The notes beneath the pieces are model-generated. The model had not been told where the DNA came from. It made no database searches and saw only the letters and a program-made list of their open reading frames with translations. A stretch of DNA of 64,000 nt from Ciona savignyi (taxonomy: Eukaryota; Chordata; Ascidiacea; Phlebobranchia; Cionidae). This document shows, piece by piece, positions 13,301 through 24,000 of this stretch; the first letter of the stretch is position 1; each line of letters opens with the position of its first letter. The position numbers and the translations under genes were made by a program. Location of the stretch: NCBI GenBank assembly GCA_000149265.1, contig CH003412.1, forward strand, positions 2,430,140 through 2,494,139, in the 5' to 3' direction.

Positions 13301-14919
13301 ATCTGCAACTTATGAGGATAATCTTTTTTATACAGAAGACATGCAAAGGAGTATCGTAAAGTAATAACTTCCAGCAGCGAAATTATTTCTCCTGCTACTC
13401 TGCAATGTCATAGTATAACAAAGCAAAAATAAATAAAACCTATACTTGTGTAGCTAAAAGGCTAAAATAAAAAGTGAAAGTTTAATTTATTGAGCAAATG
13501 AATATATATGCCGGTTCTTTTGGTAAGGGGCAATAACATGACTACAGGCCAACGATTAAGAATTACTGCCCTAGACTATGCAGCCGAATAAAATAATACC
13601 AGTTGAATAATTATTAATGAAATTGCTGCGTTGAAAGATAGATATCAGTTACCGCACGTCGCCGTCATAATTTGTTTGTCTATTTCCTTACAGACCACTG
13701 AAAAGCAAGCGGAGACGTCCAACAAGCCAGTTGTACCAAACCATATGCAACGATTGTCGCATAACATCAGCAACTCTGTTGCTCCTGAAAAGGTAATGTC
13801 TATGACATTACTAAAGGTATTGTTTTATCGAAATACTTTACAATATGTTGGGGTTAGGATAGAATTGGTTACCGCACACCAATGCTCAGGTTTTCTGAAA
13901 TTTTGTCGATTTGATTTGACAGGAGGGAATAAAGATAAAACTAGTTTGTAGTTAATGTACAATTAGGATTAGGACATATAAGGTAAATGATTTGTAACAG
14001 CACTCTAATTTACACCCCCGTATTGAAAAATTGGCAAATATAATTCCTTATCTTAAAATTCAGCTTAAAATGGATTAAGTATTTAAAATTAATTTTTTAA
14101 CTTACACCCATACTGGTAACAGTTGTAACACGATAATGCTACTAGCAAAAACATTTTTAGCATTTAAAAAATACAATGGGTTAAGTCCAGGGTTAAAAGT
14201 AAATTATGCTTCCTTTTGGTAGTTCGCAGTTACCATTGATTTAGGTATCTAGAAAGTAACATAACGTCCATCCTTTTGCCACTAACTGGGTTAAACATGA
14301 GCGAGTGTAAGTTAGTTTTATACCCAACATTTTTATGCTTTCATTTCCAGCCGGTCGTAAACTTCTTCAGCCGATTTACCAAAGTAAAGAAAGTGAGAGA
14401 AAACACAAAGCAAAGTAAGAGGTTTTAATATATTATTCGTCCAGTGGGTTGGAACACTGGCGGTGTGTCGGACCATAGGTCGAAAAGTTTCGTGTTGGAA
14501 ACCAACCTCTTGTTTGTCGGTTGTGTCCTTGTGTACACCACCTGACTGACATTACGTAAACACGGTAGATAATAGATTGAAACGTCATACACAACTGCAC
14601 AATACCACGGCTAACCAGTTAGTTTGCCCGAGGTAATCTTGATGATTGTCCTTGTTAATCCTGTGTTCAGTTAATTATGTGGAAAGAGACACGGCTTAGG
14701 TACAGGATAAATTAAGGATATGGGTATAGTCTGATACTTGACTCTGCTATAACTCCTGCGTGTAACCATTTGAAAATTGACAAGAAACCCACCACCCCAG
14801 GCGCAAACAAAGAGCCAATAATCGACCCCGGGATCGGCTGCAGCCAGCTGTGGTACAAGTACAACGAAGGGGTTTCAAACGCAGTGCGTTGCACCGTCTA
14901 CATCAAAGATCTGCTATGA
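242..14919 (+). CDS. CHTF18: Chromosome transmission fidelity protein 18 homologue (Ctf18-RFC large subunit)
   Basis: This is the AAA+ large subunit of the alternative clamp loader Ctf18-RFC, which in the nucleus loads or unloads PCNA with RFC2-5, DCC1 and CTF8 and supports sister-chromatid cohesion and leading-strand polymerase epsilon. Twenty-one exons splice in phase to about 990 residues, close to the vertebrate length. The N-terminus (METETFDPGF) matches the acidic start of the family. Walker A GPPGLGKTT is near residue 413, Walker B LIIDEID near 471, and the sensor-1 region ICICND near 518, followed by the family segment DIRTCINTLQF. The last residues, EGVSNAVRCTVYIKDLL, are the conserved tail that binds DCC1-CTF8. 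The start at 242 is preferred over the in-frame ATG at 122 on similarity. Exon 2 (556-894) fits by phase but is poorly conserved, so its 5' border is uncertain. The remaining exons are firm. Confidence 0.95.
2210..2372 (-). repeat. Degenerate tRNA-derived SINE copy
   Basis: Read on the minus strand, this intron segment follows the consensus middle of the SINE seen intact at 35030-35329: a 'ttgggcaag' block, a 'cccaacgacat' stretch, a 'gttctact' block, then 'catacacaacgca' and 'tagctc'. It is diverged and both ends are lost. It sits between CHTF18 exons 4 and 5. Confidence 0.55.
4915..5115. repeat. Degenerate AT-rich tandem array
   Basis: The motif tatttcgagtattaatataag recurs several times with substitutions and variable spacing (about 20-25 bp). 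It lies in the CHTF18 intron between exons 8 and 9, roughly 220 bp upstream of the exon 9 acceptor. Confidence 0.6.
5569..7002 (-). pseudogene. LINE fragment: RT end, RNase HI domain, Cys-rich tail
   Basis: An uninterrupted 477-codon frame, the longest in the window. It begins in the RT thumb region (RRAVGPTWGLQP, CQIIRPILTYASLVS) and contains a complete RNase HI domain at roughly residues 190-320, then a C-terminal CxxC...H..C motif. The frame carries no upstream RT core, which is in another frame, so it cannot make a working element. Confidence 0.85.
7153..7765 (-). pseudogene. LINE fragment: reverse transcriptase fingers and palm, frameshifted
   Basis: Encodes RT motifs from AYRPLSL to YADD. 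Around 7290-7330 the GCPQGG motif is followed by ILSPL in one frame and then LWNLLVDTLL in another, so at least two indels separate the pieces. The 5' end near 7765 falls inside the RT domain: no endonuclease or ORF1 is present, as expected for 5' truncation at insertion. Confidence 0.85.
9991..10290 (-). repeat. Near full-length tRNA-derived SINE
   Basis: On the minus strand this follows the whole consensus: tRNA-like head with 'ggtggtttagtgcgatgcc' (10280-10255), 'gtcggctgtgtccttggtcaagg', 'cctgaacccagcaggattaatgggttctac', 'gcgggcgcaaggtaatctgat'-like block, and the 3' 'cccattcacggggataaacataaatatcct' at 9991-10025. It begins only about 10 bp downstream of the exon 14 donor at 9981. Confidence 0.8.
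10285..10435. repeat. G-rich degenerate tandem repeat
   Basis: Repeats of a 'tggtatgggtgatttgaggaaaat' type unit, about 24-36 bp, occur in four to five diverged copies directly next to the SINE head. It lies within CHTF18 intron 14. Confidence 0.55.
14440..14690 (+). repeat. Highly diverged SINE copy in CHTF18 intron 20
   Basis: Plus-strand order matches the SINE: a tRNA-like head remnant, 'gtcggttgtgtccttgtg', an 'acattacgtaaac' block, 'catacacaac', 'ggtaatcttgatgattgtcc'. Similarity is patchy and the copy appears old. Confidence 0.45.
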
Positions 14920-14987
14920 CCAATGATCTGGTTGTTTTTGAATTCTAGAAAATTTCTTTCGTATATATTATGAACGTATATTAAGCG

Positions 14988-14993
14988 AATAAA
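14988..14993 (+). terminator. CHTF18 polyadenylation signal
   Basis: AATAAA about 70 bp after the CHTF18 stop codon, the first canonical hexamer downstream. Cleavage would be expected some 15-30 bp later. Confidence 0.65.
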
Positions 14994-15224
14994 AAGGTTT
15001 ACCCGCGCAAGTGGGAAAATTCGAAATTATTATTACTCGTGTTTTATCCCCATGAGAGGGAAAACGCAAGGGTCGTTGTCACACGAACAAGCGTATCTTC
15101 CAAATACGTAAGGAAGCGTTGTCGTTGGAGTTGCCGTCAGATTAAAAAGCGCCCAGCGTCGGGTTATCGGAGCCGTGTTTTGTAATCGATAGAGATATTC
15201 CTTAGATTTATATCCATTGATCCA

Positions 15225-15350
15225 TTAGTTTCTGAATAAACAAAGGGGCGATTTTAAACGAACAATGGTTAGATTACCTTTCGCCCACTGTCTAGTTGTA
15301 TATTTAGTTTAGCATTAATTTACTGCGCTTGAGCAGTATATGTCAGTTAA
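15225..15350 (-). repeat. Partial SINE remnant
   Basis: On the minus strand 'cacttaactgacatatactgc', 'gattaatg'-like and 'gggcgaaaggtaatctaacc' blocks occur in SINE order, with an internal deletion. A possible second piece with 'tatccccatgagagggaaaacg' lies at about 15046-15075 in the same orientation. Confidence 0.4.
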
Positions 15351-18300
15351 GTGTCCACCCCCCAAGAAAAAACAGCAGCCAATCTTAAACCGGGCTAAGT
15401 TTTGAAGCTTCGATGTGCTTGTTACTAAGACCTTTTTTGAAAATAGGGGGTGGTATATAAATATGCGACACAATCGTTCCAAATGACCGTAGTCCAATAA
15501 GAGTACCTTGGGCCATCGTGTGGTTGAACGCTTAAATGGAAAGACCATTATTTTATATTGAATCTTAAGACTAAGTGTTATTAAGCTTTTCGTTTAAAAT
15601 TGTAACACTGCCGAAGAAAACAAGTGATCCAGTAAACCTAATTTCGAAAACATATAATGTTAAAAATGTATATTAGAATGCTCTAATTTAAATGATATGC
15701 GAATATATGTTTTAAAAGACAAGGCCAAAAAAAGGAAATATTTATACATATATATACCACATCCCCTACTGCCTCGCCCTTCCTTGTGGTTTTGGAGAAT
15801 TGGGTTTGATTTTCACTTTCGTCTGTGCCTCACACTTATTGAAGCGGTAAAGTTAAACCACATTTAAAACCGCCGCAAGGTAAAAATGTTGCTTGCATTT
15901 GATAAATTGTTTGTTAGTTGTTTGCACGATCGTTTTATCAGACACATATCCTGCACATGGCGATTTAGCGTCTGTGGTCTTTTGTATAATATTTATCAAT
16001 GTATAATGCCCAATGAAAGTGAATAATATATGTATCTTTTATATTTAGTATCAAAGACAACGCGTAAAATTGTATAAAAGCAACACGTTTTATATATTTA
16101 AAATAACTTGGGTAATGTTCCTTTCAGAAGATTTCTAACAATTTTTCTCCATAACTTATTTTTGTTTGAATATTATTAAAAAGTACCCCGATTGGCACAC
16201 ACTTTCTCCTTAGGAGGTTTCTCGTTTCGCAATTGCAATTTTCCTGAGATAACCTCCGTGCCGGTTTGTATTTACTGATATGATACATCGTAACATTCAT
16301 CTTAAATTGGGCATTACATAGCTATGCCCCGAATTCCATAGTATCAGTTGATCTTAATATAGACAGCGGTTGAAACAATGTAGCTGATACCCAGAGGGTG
16401 AGGTTGTGATTTAGCGGAAAGGTATGTCGATTTCTTTAGCATAATTAGTCAGTCGTTGGTTTGTTTGACCGCGTGATCTTAGAAAATGCTTGTACGGAAT
16501 CATTTGCAGGTTATTGGCGAGGTAAAGGCTTAATGTGTAAATAGGGTTTTAAGGTTAGTTGCGAATTTTGGTCAACAGAGTTATTGTTATAATTCGGACT
16601 AATGTTATGATTACTTGCAGAAGTTTTTTATAAAAAGAATCAGCTGCATATCACTTTCCCAGTTTCTTTCCAACAATTGTGTTTTAGCATGTAACTGTCA
16701 TTCCAGCTTCTGTTTGAGCAGCACTCGAGCTGCGAAGAAAACTTTCGTTACAGATGCATTGGTCCTTATCACCAAGTGCCGTTTCTCCCTGTGTGCCGGC
16801 TAACTGGGCGGTAAGCTTATTTGTAACAACACGGCACGCTATATACGTCACAGTGAGGTGTTCTACGTTCTGACGTTACGCAAATGTGGCGTTGGCATTC
16901 CGAAGCGAACACTCATTATCGCATTACGGTAACAGGACGGTGAGCCACCACACCTGGCAAAATCATTCGAATCTGTAAGGATTCTAAATTTAGAGAAAAA
17001 ATGTACGAAATCTCATTCGTGGTCTTGATATAAAAGAAAAGGATGAGCCGGCCGCTTTCTTTATTTAAACATTTTACTGACGAAAGTAAAACATCTCATA
17101 CTGCCAATAGTATAAGGCCTTTTCTATTCTAGAAGTGTTTTTTATACTCGTTTAATTTATCTTGCAAGATAATTTAAACATAAATCTAATAAATCCACAC
17201 AATGGCCATGAAGATATTATTAATCCAAATGTTTTTTTTGTAAATGTAAATTGCAAATTTTTGAAGCTCCCCAAGAAAATCATTTAGTTTTGCCACTGCA
17301 GGTATGCTACAAGTGTTTTCTTCTCGCGATTATATCGTGTCTTTGTCTGGAGAATTAATTAAAGTAATTTTGCACTTCTTAAGATATTTTTGAATATCTA
17401 TAGATCTGTAATTATGAATTCCAGAAAAAGTAAGAAACTGATTTGAATTGCCATGCGGAATTTACAAGAAGACCCTACCTCGCACATGTTATCGCCTATG
17501 TTTACTATGTCAGAGATAAGTCTTTAATTGCGTTTTCAAGTGTTGCCATGTCCTGTGACACCCATTGTACAAATTGACAACGTGTTCTCATGGAAAGGAG
17601 CGCCCCGTTTTTAATTAAAGAACAAATTTGCTTAGCAGAAAAGTATGTGTTGTTTTAACAAATTACAATATTGTGCACGTGTTCTCTCGGAGGGTGGCCT
17701 ATAGTACCAAAAGGTTGACATGGAATCCAGCTGTATGGTGGTTGGTAGTGTACTTTGGCCATAAGCACTTAGCGGACGTTGCCCGTACCTAGTTGTGTAA
17801 TCAGCCGGACAAGAATTGCAGTGATGTCTCCAACTAATATATTCATCCCAGACCCCAGTGTAATAGCCCCGTTGACCCGGTTTTGATCAGAAGTTAACCT
17901 GACCACATAGTAACCTGCCGATTAAACTTGTTATAACGCCTTTTGCGCTAAATGTCATGGGTTAACATGAGTTTGTACATCCTAACCTAACATAATCTTA
18001 CATTTTTCTTCACTGTGCTACCGATAAAAAAAACGGGTTTGTAACATTATTATTGTGTGTAATTAAACAAGATTATGATATACACGCAAATTAACTCTCC
18101 TATATATAACAAAATCTCATTCATTTAAATGGCTCCAAATAAATTTTATTTAATAAAATATATTGATTAACATCAGCTTAAAGAAAATCAACAGTATTTT
18201 GGCAAACACAGCAGTATTTTTATAAAAAAAAGTTTTTATAATTAGTGATCGTTGGTGTTGTGGGTATACATTATGTACAAAATGTAAATACGCGTAAAAA

Positions 18301-19892
18301 CTGTTTTTTTATAATGGTGATGATAATAACATGTAGTGACTATCTCAGTTAAATTGGATTATTTGTTTAACAAATGTTCTTGCGTACGAAAAAATACTAT
18401 TTTTGGTTTTCCAACAATGCCGCTCAGTGAGCTCCTTGCCTGCGGACATGCGAGTAAAGGAGGTGGTTGCTTTCGTGGAAACAGCTTACTGGATAAACGG
18501 GATTCGGGTTACTGGCTATAAGGGTTGCTATGATTTTTATAAAGCTATTATTGGCCGTTCTATGAGGGAGTTTTTGAAATTCTTCTGTGGCTGTTTGCGG
18601 CGGATTTTTATGCCAGATTGAAATCAAAGTTTATTCTGGTAGCTACTAAGTGCGACTGCGAATAAGTAAGTGCTCTTCAGACACCTCATCACATAATTGT
18701 GGTTAAATCATAACTTTATTTTGGAATATGAATAAAAGGAAGCTAAATTAAGATAAGCTATGTGCTGGTAAGTGGGCCATCTACGTCATATTTCAATTCT
18801 TTCCCGTCAAATTCGCATTCCAGGTTCAAATTGATGTTTGTTAATTTCCGTACAGTTTCGTAGTACTTGTGACGTCACAATGATTAGCATTCGTGACGTA
18901 GGCTCTCAATAGCTTGTTAAACATGGCAATTCAGAAAGAAAGTAATTGCCTGTTGGGAAAACCCTTTACTTTAAGGGATTCCTTATAAGATGGGAACTCA
19001 AGTTTTTTCCAGGGTACGTAACCGGCATTCCTTCCCTGTTACGAAGCCGTTCGTTCTAATAAGGCGATTGACGATTGCCAACTCCATTTCAGTTTGATAA
19101 GTATTCTCTAAGAATGCATATTTTAAGCAACGCAATGGGCCGCAGTTGCAGTTGGATGCTTTATTGAATCCTTTTACGGCAAGGGAGCTCGTCCAACGTT
19201 CAATTTAGTTTTAAAATTCGTAACTCATTATATAACATCATGTCTTGGTGATCGAAACTATTATTAATGTCTCGAAGTTAAGTTTTGAACTAGTCTGATA
19301 CTATTTTGGTGGCCGGCAAGGCCAGTTTGTTGGCCGTCGTCGGGTCCAAAAATGGCGGTTGCGAGTTTTCGGCCCTTCCGACGGTATTTCTGACTCACGC
19401 ACGCCGTCGGCGTGAATGTACGCGTCCTACTGATTATTCACCAGTCATAAAGCAAAATGTGACAGAAGCATTACCGACTCCTGTATGCTAAAGATTCGTT
19501 GATGAATTTGTTGTCGTGGCTCGTACGTAGCCTACGCAGCTGCCATATTTGTAGACTTTCGAAGCCAAACTACGTCATAGAAATGAGTAAGGGTAAGCCC
19601 GAGTTCCTGTAATACTGTACAAGCAAAACTGTAGAAATACACGACTCGATACCTCGTAAAAATATCGTTACCTCATACAAGACACTCGTATTTCCCTGAG
19701 CCGCCATTTGCTATTACATATAGAGGTTCGTCTACCGCGTGCCCACGGTCGGATTACCAGAACAATTTTTGTGTGTCATATATGATACCTATAGGTATAT
19801 AATATATTTAGAAAAACATTGTATGGGATAACTTGATTTCCAACAAAGTACCATTATATACCATAATGCAATTCCCACCATTTTGTGCTGAA

Positions 19893-19972
19893 GTGTAGTA
19901 CATTTTTCATTTGGTACATAGTACATTAATACATTTTTCATGCAGTACATTAGTACATTTTTCACGCAGTGG
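19893..19972. repeat. Short tandem repeat, about 25-bp unit
   Basis: The motif tacatttttcatgcagtacat recurs three times with small changes (ttcatttgg, ttcatgcag, ttcacgcag). No coding or promoter meaning is evident. Confidence 0.65.
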
Positions 19973-20875
19973 GTGATACTATAAATCGCAGCTGCATTTA
20001 AAACCACTATTACAATGCTGCCATTGCTGTGTATCCACTATCGGGTTACTAAATTGTTTAAGTGTTCGTATTATAAAGTAGGTTCTTTGCCGAGGCAAAG
20101 TCCCAAGTGGACCCGCCTGAATCTTATAGATTAGTGAGTAGAAAAACATTTCAACCATGTACGAAAACACATTTCAGTATCTCCGGTAACCAGACGATTG
20201 GCAACCTTAACCGCGTGGTATAGGGGTTAAAATTGAATGTTTCGCCATATTTTGACACATACGACAAACCCCGTAATTCAAATTTAATGGAATACAATTA
20301 AGGCAGGTTCATAGTTGCATTTATTTGATCGAAAGCATGTGTAATTGTTTAATCTACATCATTTTATAGAGAATTTGTTGCAAACTGGCCTTAAGGACGA
20401 ATAAAGAAATACAATTCTGTCCCGCTGCCCTGGATTGCAATGAGCAACAGCTTTCAGTTGGAACCTTTTTTATCATGTTTCTTCGAAAACGATTATGTTT
20501 CCATGTTAAAAGTATTTACAAAAATGGCCGTATCCAGTAGGAATTTTTAATCAAAATTCAAAAATAAAATCGTTTTTATTCCAATTCCAAGTTTGCCCTT
20601 TCCACCCGTGACTCACTCACGATAAATAATTTGATTTCTAAAACCGTTTTAAGAATTGCATTCGTATATAGGCGTGGAAGAACTGTTCGAATATAGAAAC
20701 TTACACAACAATTTTGTTCATACAGTTTAACACCAAAACAACAATTGCTATTTTATGTTGTTTTTCTCTGCGTTCTCAAATAAGTTCTATGGCTAAAATT
20801 CTGGAAGTATAACGATCAATCTAGTTTCAAATGCTGCTCGTATACAAGTCGGTCGTGATATGATACGATATGATA

Positions 20876-21065
20876 TCCATGTGTATTCCCGTGAATGGGA
20901 AAACCAGGGAGATTAACGTCGGGTTAACGGGGCTTTTGAAGTACTGTGTATAATTTAGACATTTCTTCAATTTAGAATAACCCATAATTTCGCTGCGTTC
21001 GGGCAATATCCTTAGCTTGTAAACAGTTTCGAACTTTCACTAATCTACCAGACTAATCGATTGGG
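20876..21065 (-). repeat. Degenerate SINE copy
   Basis: Starts with 'cgtgaatgggaaaaccagggagattaac', the reverse complement of the SINE 3' block, and ends with a remnant of the tRNA-like head near 'ctaatctaccagactaatcg'. The middle is shortened compared with the intact copy at 35030. Confidence 0.6.
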
Positions 21066-24000
21066 TCGTACTTATACGTCCAAGTCACGGAACCTGTGTA
21101 TTTAATATTTTTTACCGCAAGGTTTGTTTTAGACCCATAAAATTACCGCCACCACTTTTGTTTTTATAACTAAACACGATGTATATATGCTGTATAGAGT
21201 CGATCATTATAACCATTACACCACACAACCTAGGTTAGTCATTAATAGTTCCGTTTTCGACTGTTAAGGGTGGTAGTCGGTCAAGATGCTTTGTTGGGCG
21301 ACACATTTATTTTAACTAAACTTAATGGGCTCGTCACTGGATTCGTTTTTAACTAAGCTGTTTGTGATCGGAATCGCTAAATATTTGGTCATAATATTTT
21401 TACCGCGCTAAGTTTCGAAGCCAAGACGGATTCGTTACGAAGATATAGAAAATAGTATATAAATCGGTCGCGTTAAGGATTCGTCCATGTAGCCGTTCAC
21501 AACTGTTCAAACAAAATCAGGTGTTTAGGCGATATCAATCTTAGGTAGGTTCGAACCCATGATGAGAAGCCAGTGTTTTGTATAAAATTTGGTATAGGTC
21601 ATCCTACAAAACCTAATTTGCGACCATATCTTCCATTTAATGCTGTTTGGACTTTGCACCAGCCATACAACAGCACCAATCACACGCAACCAAATAAACC
21701 ACACCCCATGAGAATGTGTATTAAGCCTATCATAAGATAACTCAAAATGACCTTCCGTGTGTATCTCCGTTGTGGTCATGTCGTAGTTAAGAAAACAAAG
21801 CGGTGTGACATCACGGTGTTATCCATTGGTGGATGAACTATTATATAGAATGTACAAATAGGAATCGTGCCTTTAGCGCAGTCAAAAACCCTGATGATAA
21901 AATTGGTAAATTTAACTTTTATCTCAGAAACCAAATTATTGTATTTCCAGGTGACCGATCAAAATGTGCTTTAGAGCCAGCTTAATCCGGTAGTGGTGTC
22001 ATCTCGCTATAATTACAGCGCTGGAAAAGTTGTGACGAATTCGGGACAAATTGAAGTGACTTGTTCGATGTCAAAACAAAGATCCTTCACGTCAACCGCA
22101 TTGTTGCCGAGCCACTTTCATTCGAACACGATTGGGGACTGAACGCGTCCACAGCGGCCACGTTTATTCGACATTTCCGATCTTCGTTTGTAATTCGAAA
22201 CGCAGGCTGCTCCGATTTGGACGGTGCTTTCCTTAAAACATGGGAAACCTTTCCTAACAAAGCGGAAGTATTTTCCATTTTTTGTCTGCGACGAATGACT
22301 GGTATTTTTGTTTTGTAAAATCTATCAACTTTCTCCCAGCATGTCATTGTGTGTTCTTAATCGTTTGGCGTGAAAAAGCAAATCGTGACGAAATTTTCTG
22401 TCATCGATTTTTCCAATTGCGCTGGAGCGAAATGTTTGTAAAAAAACGAAAAATAAAGCTTATATTATAGACGAAACTTCCCTGTTCAATTTTTCAGCAA
22501 AAAACATTATATCCTGTACCAGACCCAATTATTTTACATCTATTCTCTTAAAGTCGTTATTAATGCTATGCTTAAATATGGCAGGTGCGAGGTATTGTCA
22601 AATCAAACAGATTAAAATTCCTGGATTCCATTTATCATTTCAAGAGAGGCGAGAAAGTCGTTTTCAGTCCACCTCTATTTGCCTACACGACTTGGTTATT
22701 TTTAGTGTTGGCAATTTGTTACGGTAGCAACGTGACATTGGGTTTGTGAGGAGAATAGACCTGCGTCGCCGTGTGCCCAGCGCGCAAGCAAACTTTGGAA
22801 AATGAGCAAACACGCTGTTTGGGTGAGTTGGCAATGAACTTCTTTTTACGCACTAGCGTCGAGTAATGCAAAGTCATTTATTCAAATTAATGCTGACTGG
22901 GCAACTCTAAGTTTTTTTTTAAACTATCATACAATAGTTTGGCTTATGCTAGATTTTTAATCTTTAATTGGTAATTTGTTAACGGATTTTAAGTTAATAT
23001 TATTTAACTGTTCCTAAAAATATTTAGTTCAGTAATCCCCAATTGATATTGTGGTGATTCATTGGATAGTCATAAAAAAATTAACCTCTTTTACTTCTAA
23101 ATACACTTTTACATCACATTCCCACCTCCCTTCTTTTTATTTCCTAAGTTCACAACCTTGTTTTATTCTTTAATTTTAAAGCAAAATTTACGTCCAGCAT
23201 TGTCATAGTTTCACTCATGCTCCCAGGTACTTCACGCATTCAACAAGTATGTTTACATGTATTATTGCGTCATACGGTACAGTCAATGTACAAACAAAAT
23301 AGATCGATCTTAAATTCCACGGAAGCCGACAACGCTCATCATTAAATGTGCGAAACTAACTGGAAAATTCCACTCACGGAAGAAATAAAATAGCACGAGG
23401 ATCTGAGTAATAATGTTTCCTCCCTTTTTCGTTCTTTGCTCGTTTAAAAGGGCCATTCAGGAGGGGGTCGTAATACATAGCATTGTAACACGACAGAACT
23501 CGACAGATGAGTTAGTTTTTTGGGCGTTTAGTGCAAAGCAAATCAGGATATATACTCAAAGTGCTGCAAACATGACGGGAGACTGAGCAAAACTGGTTCT
23601 ACGTATGTCTTGCTCGTCTTCCATATGTTCGATTCGATTATACAAATTTTAAATGTTTAACATAACTGCCTGAAATCAATAGTTTTACAGTTCTATTTAA
23701 TAGCGGGGTGATACCGGTTTTCTGATTCATTGCGAATTAACTAGGACTGGAAGCGCGCTAGCCTGTAATTGTCGAGGACCACAAAATGGCTCCCCTGCTG
23801 GCATTCAGACGTCTAGTCAAATATTATCTTCCCGCCGTGTCTGTGAAATTTCTTTGGTGTAAAAAAATCCACCAAAACGCTCCTGCAAACGGTGTGTACT
23901 TTTTGACCAACGCGTTGACCAAAAAACGCCGAGAATTTGCGCTTATCTTTGTTTAAACATTTACTGTGAACTTTTATTGCATATTTCAGTCTTGAGGGCC

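Larger units (their letters stand above)
9566..14919 (+). other. CHTF18: CHTF18 exons 13-21 (collar and C-terminal tail)
   Basis: Exons 9566-9670, 9848-9980, 10804-11028, 11446-11595, 12239-12369, 12718-12874, 13694-13792, 14351-14414 and 14801-14919, with the stop TGA at 14917-14919. They encode the RFC collar helices (for example SIFHVWNEIFQLPKNQR and SFEWLLLADRINRH), the conserved LAYNLTYRQERNEDGQYIY block, a basic coiled segment (AKEVETERMRRSERIL), a short FF-containing stretch (VVNFFSRF) and the DCC1/CTF8-binding tail. Phases are consistent at every junction. Confidence 0.92.

Noticed and set aside
22061-22347. Overlapping frames on both strands (85-86 codons)
   Set aside because: No domain, no splice partners and overlapping frames on opposite strands of similar length; typical of chance.
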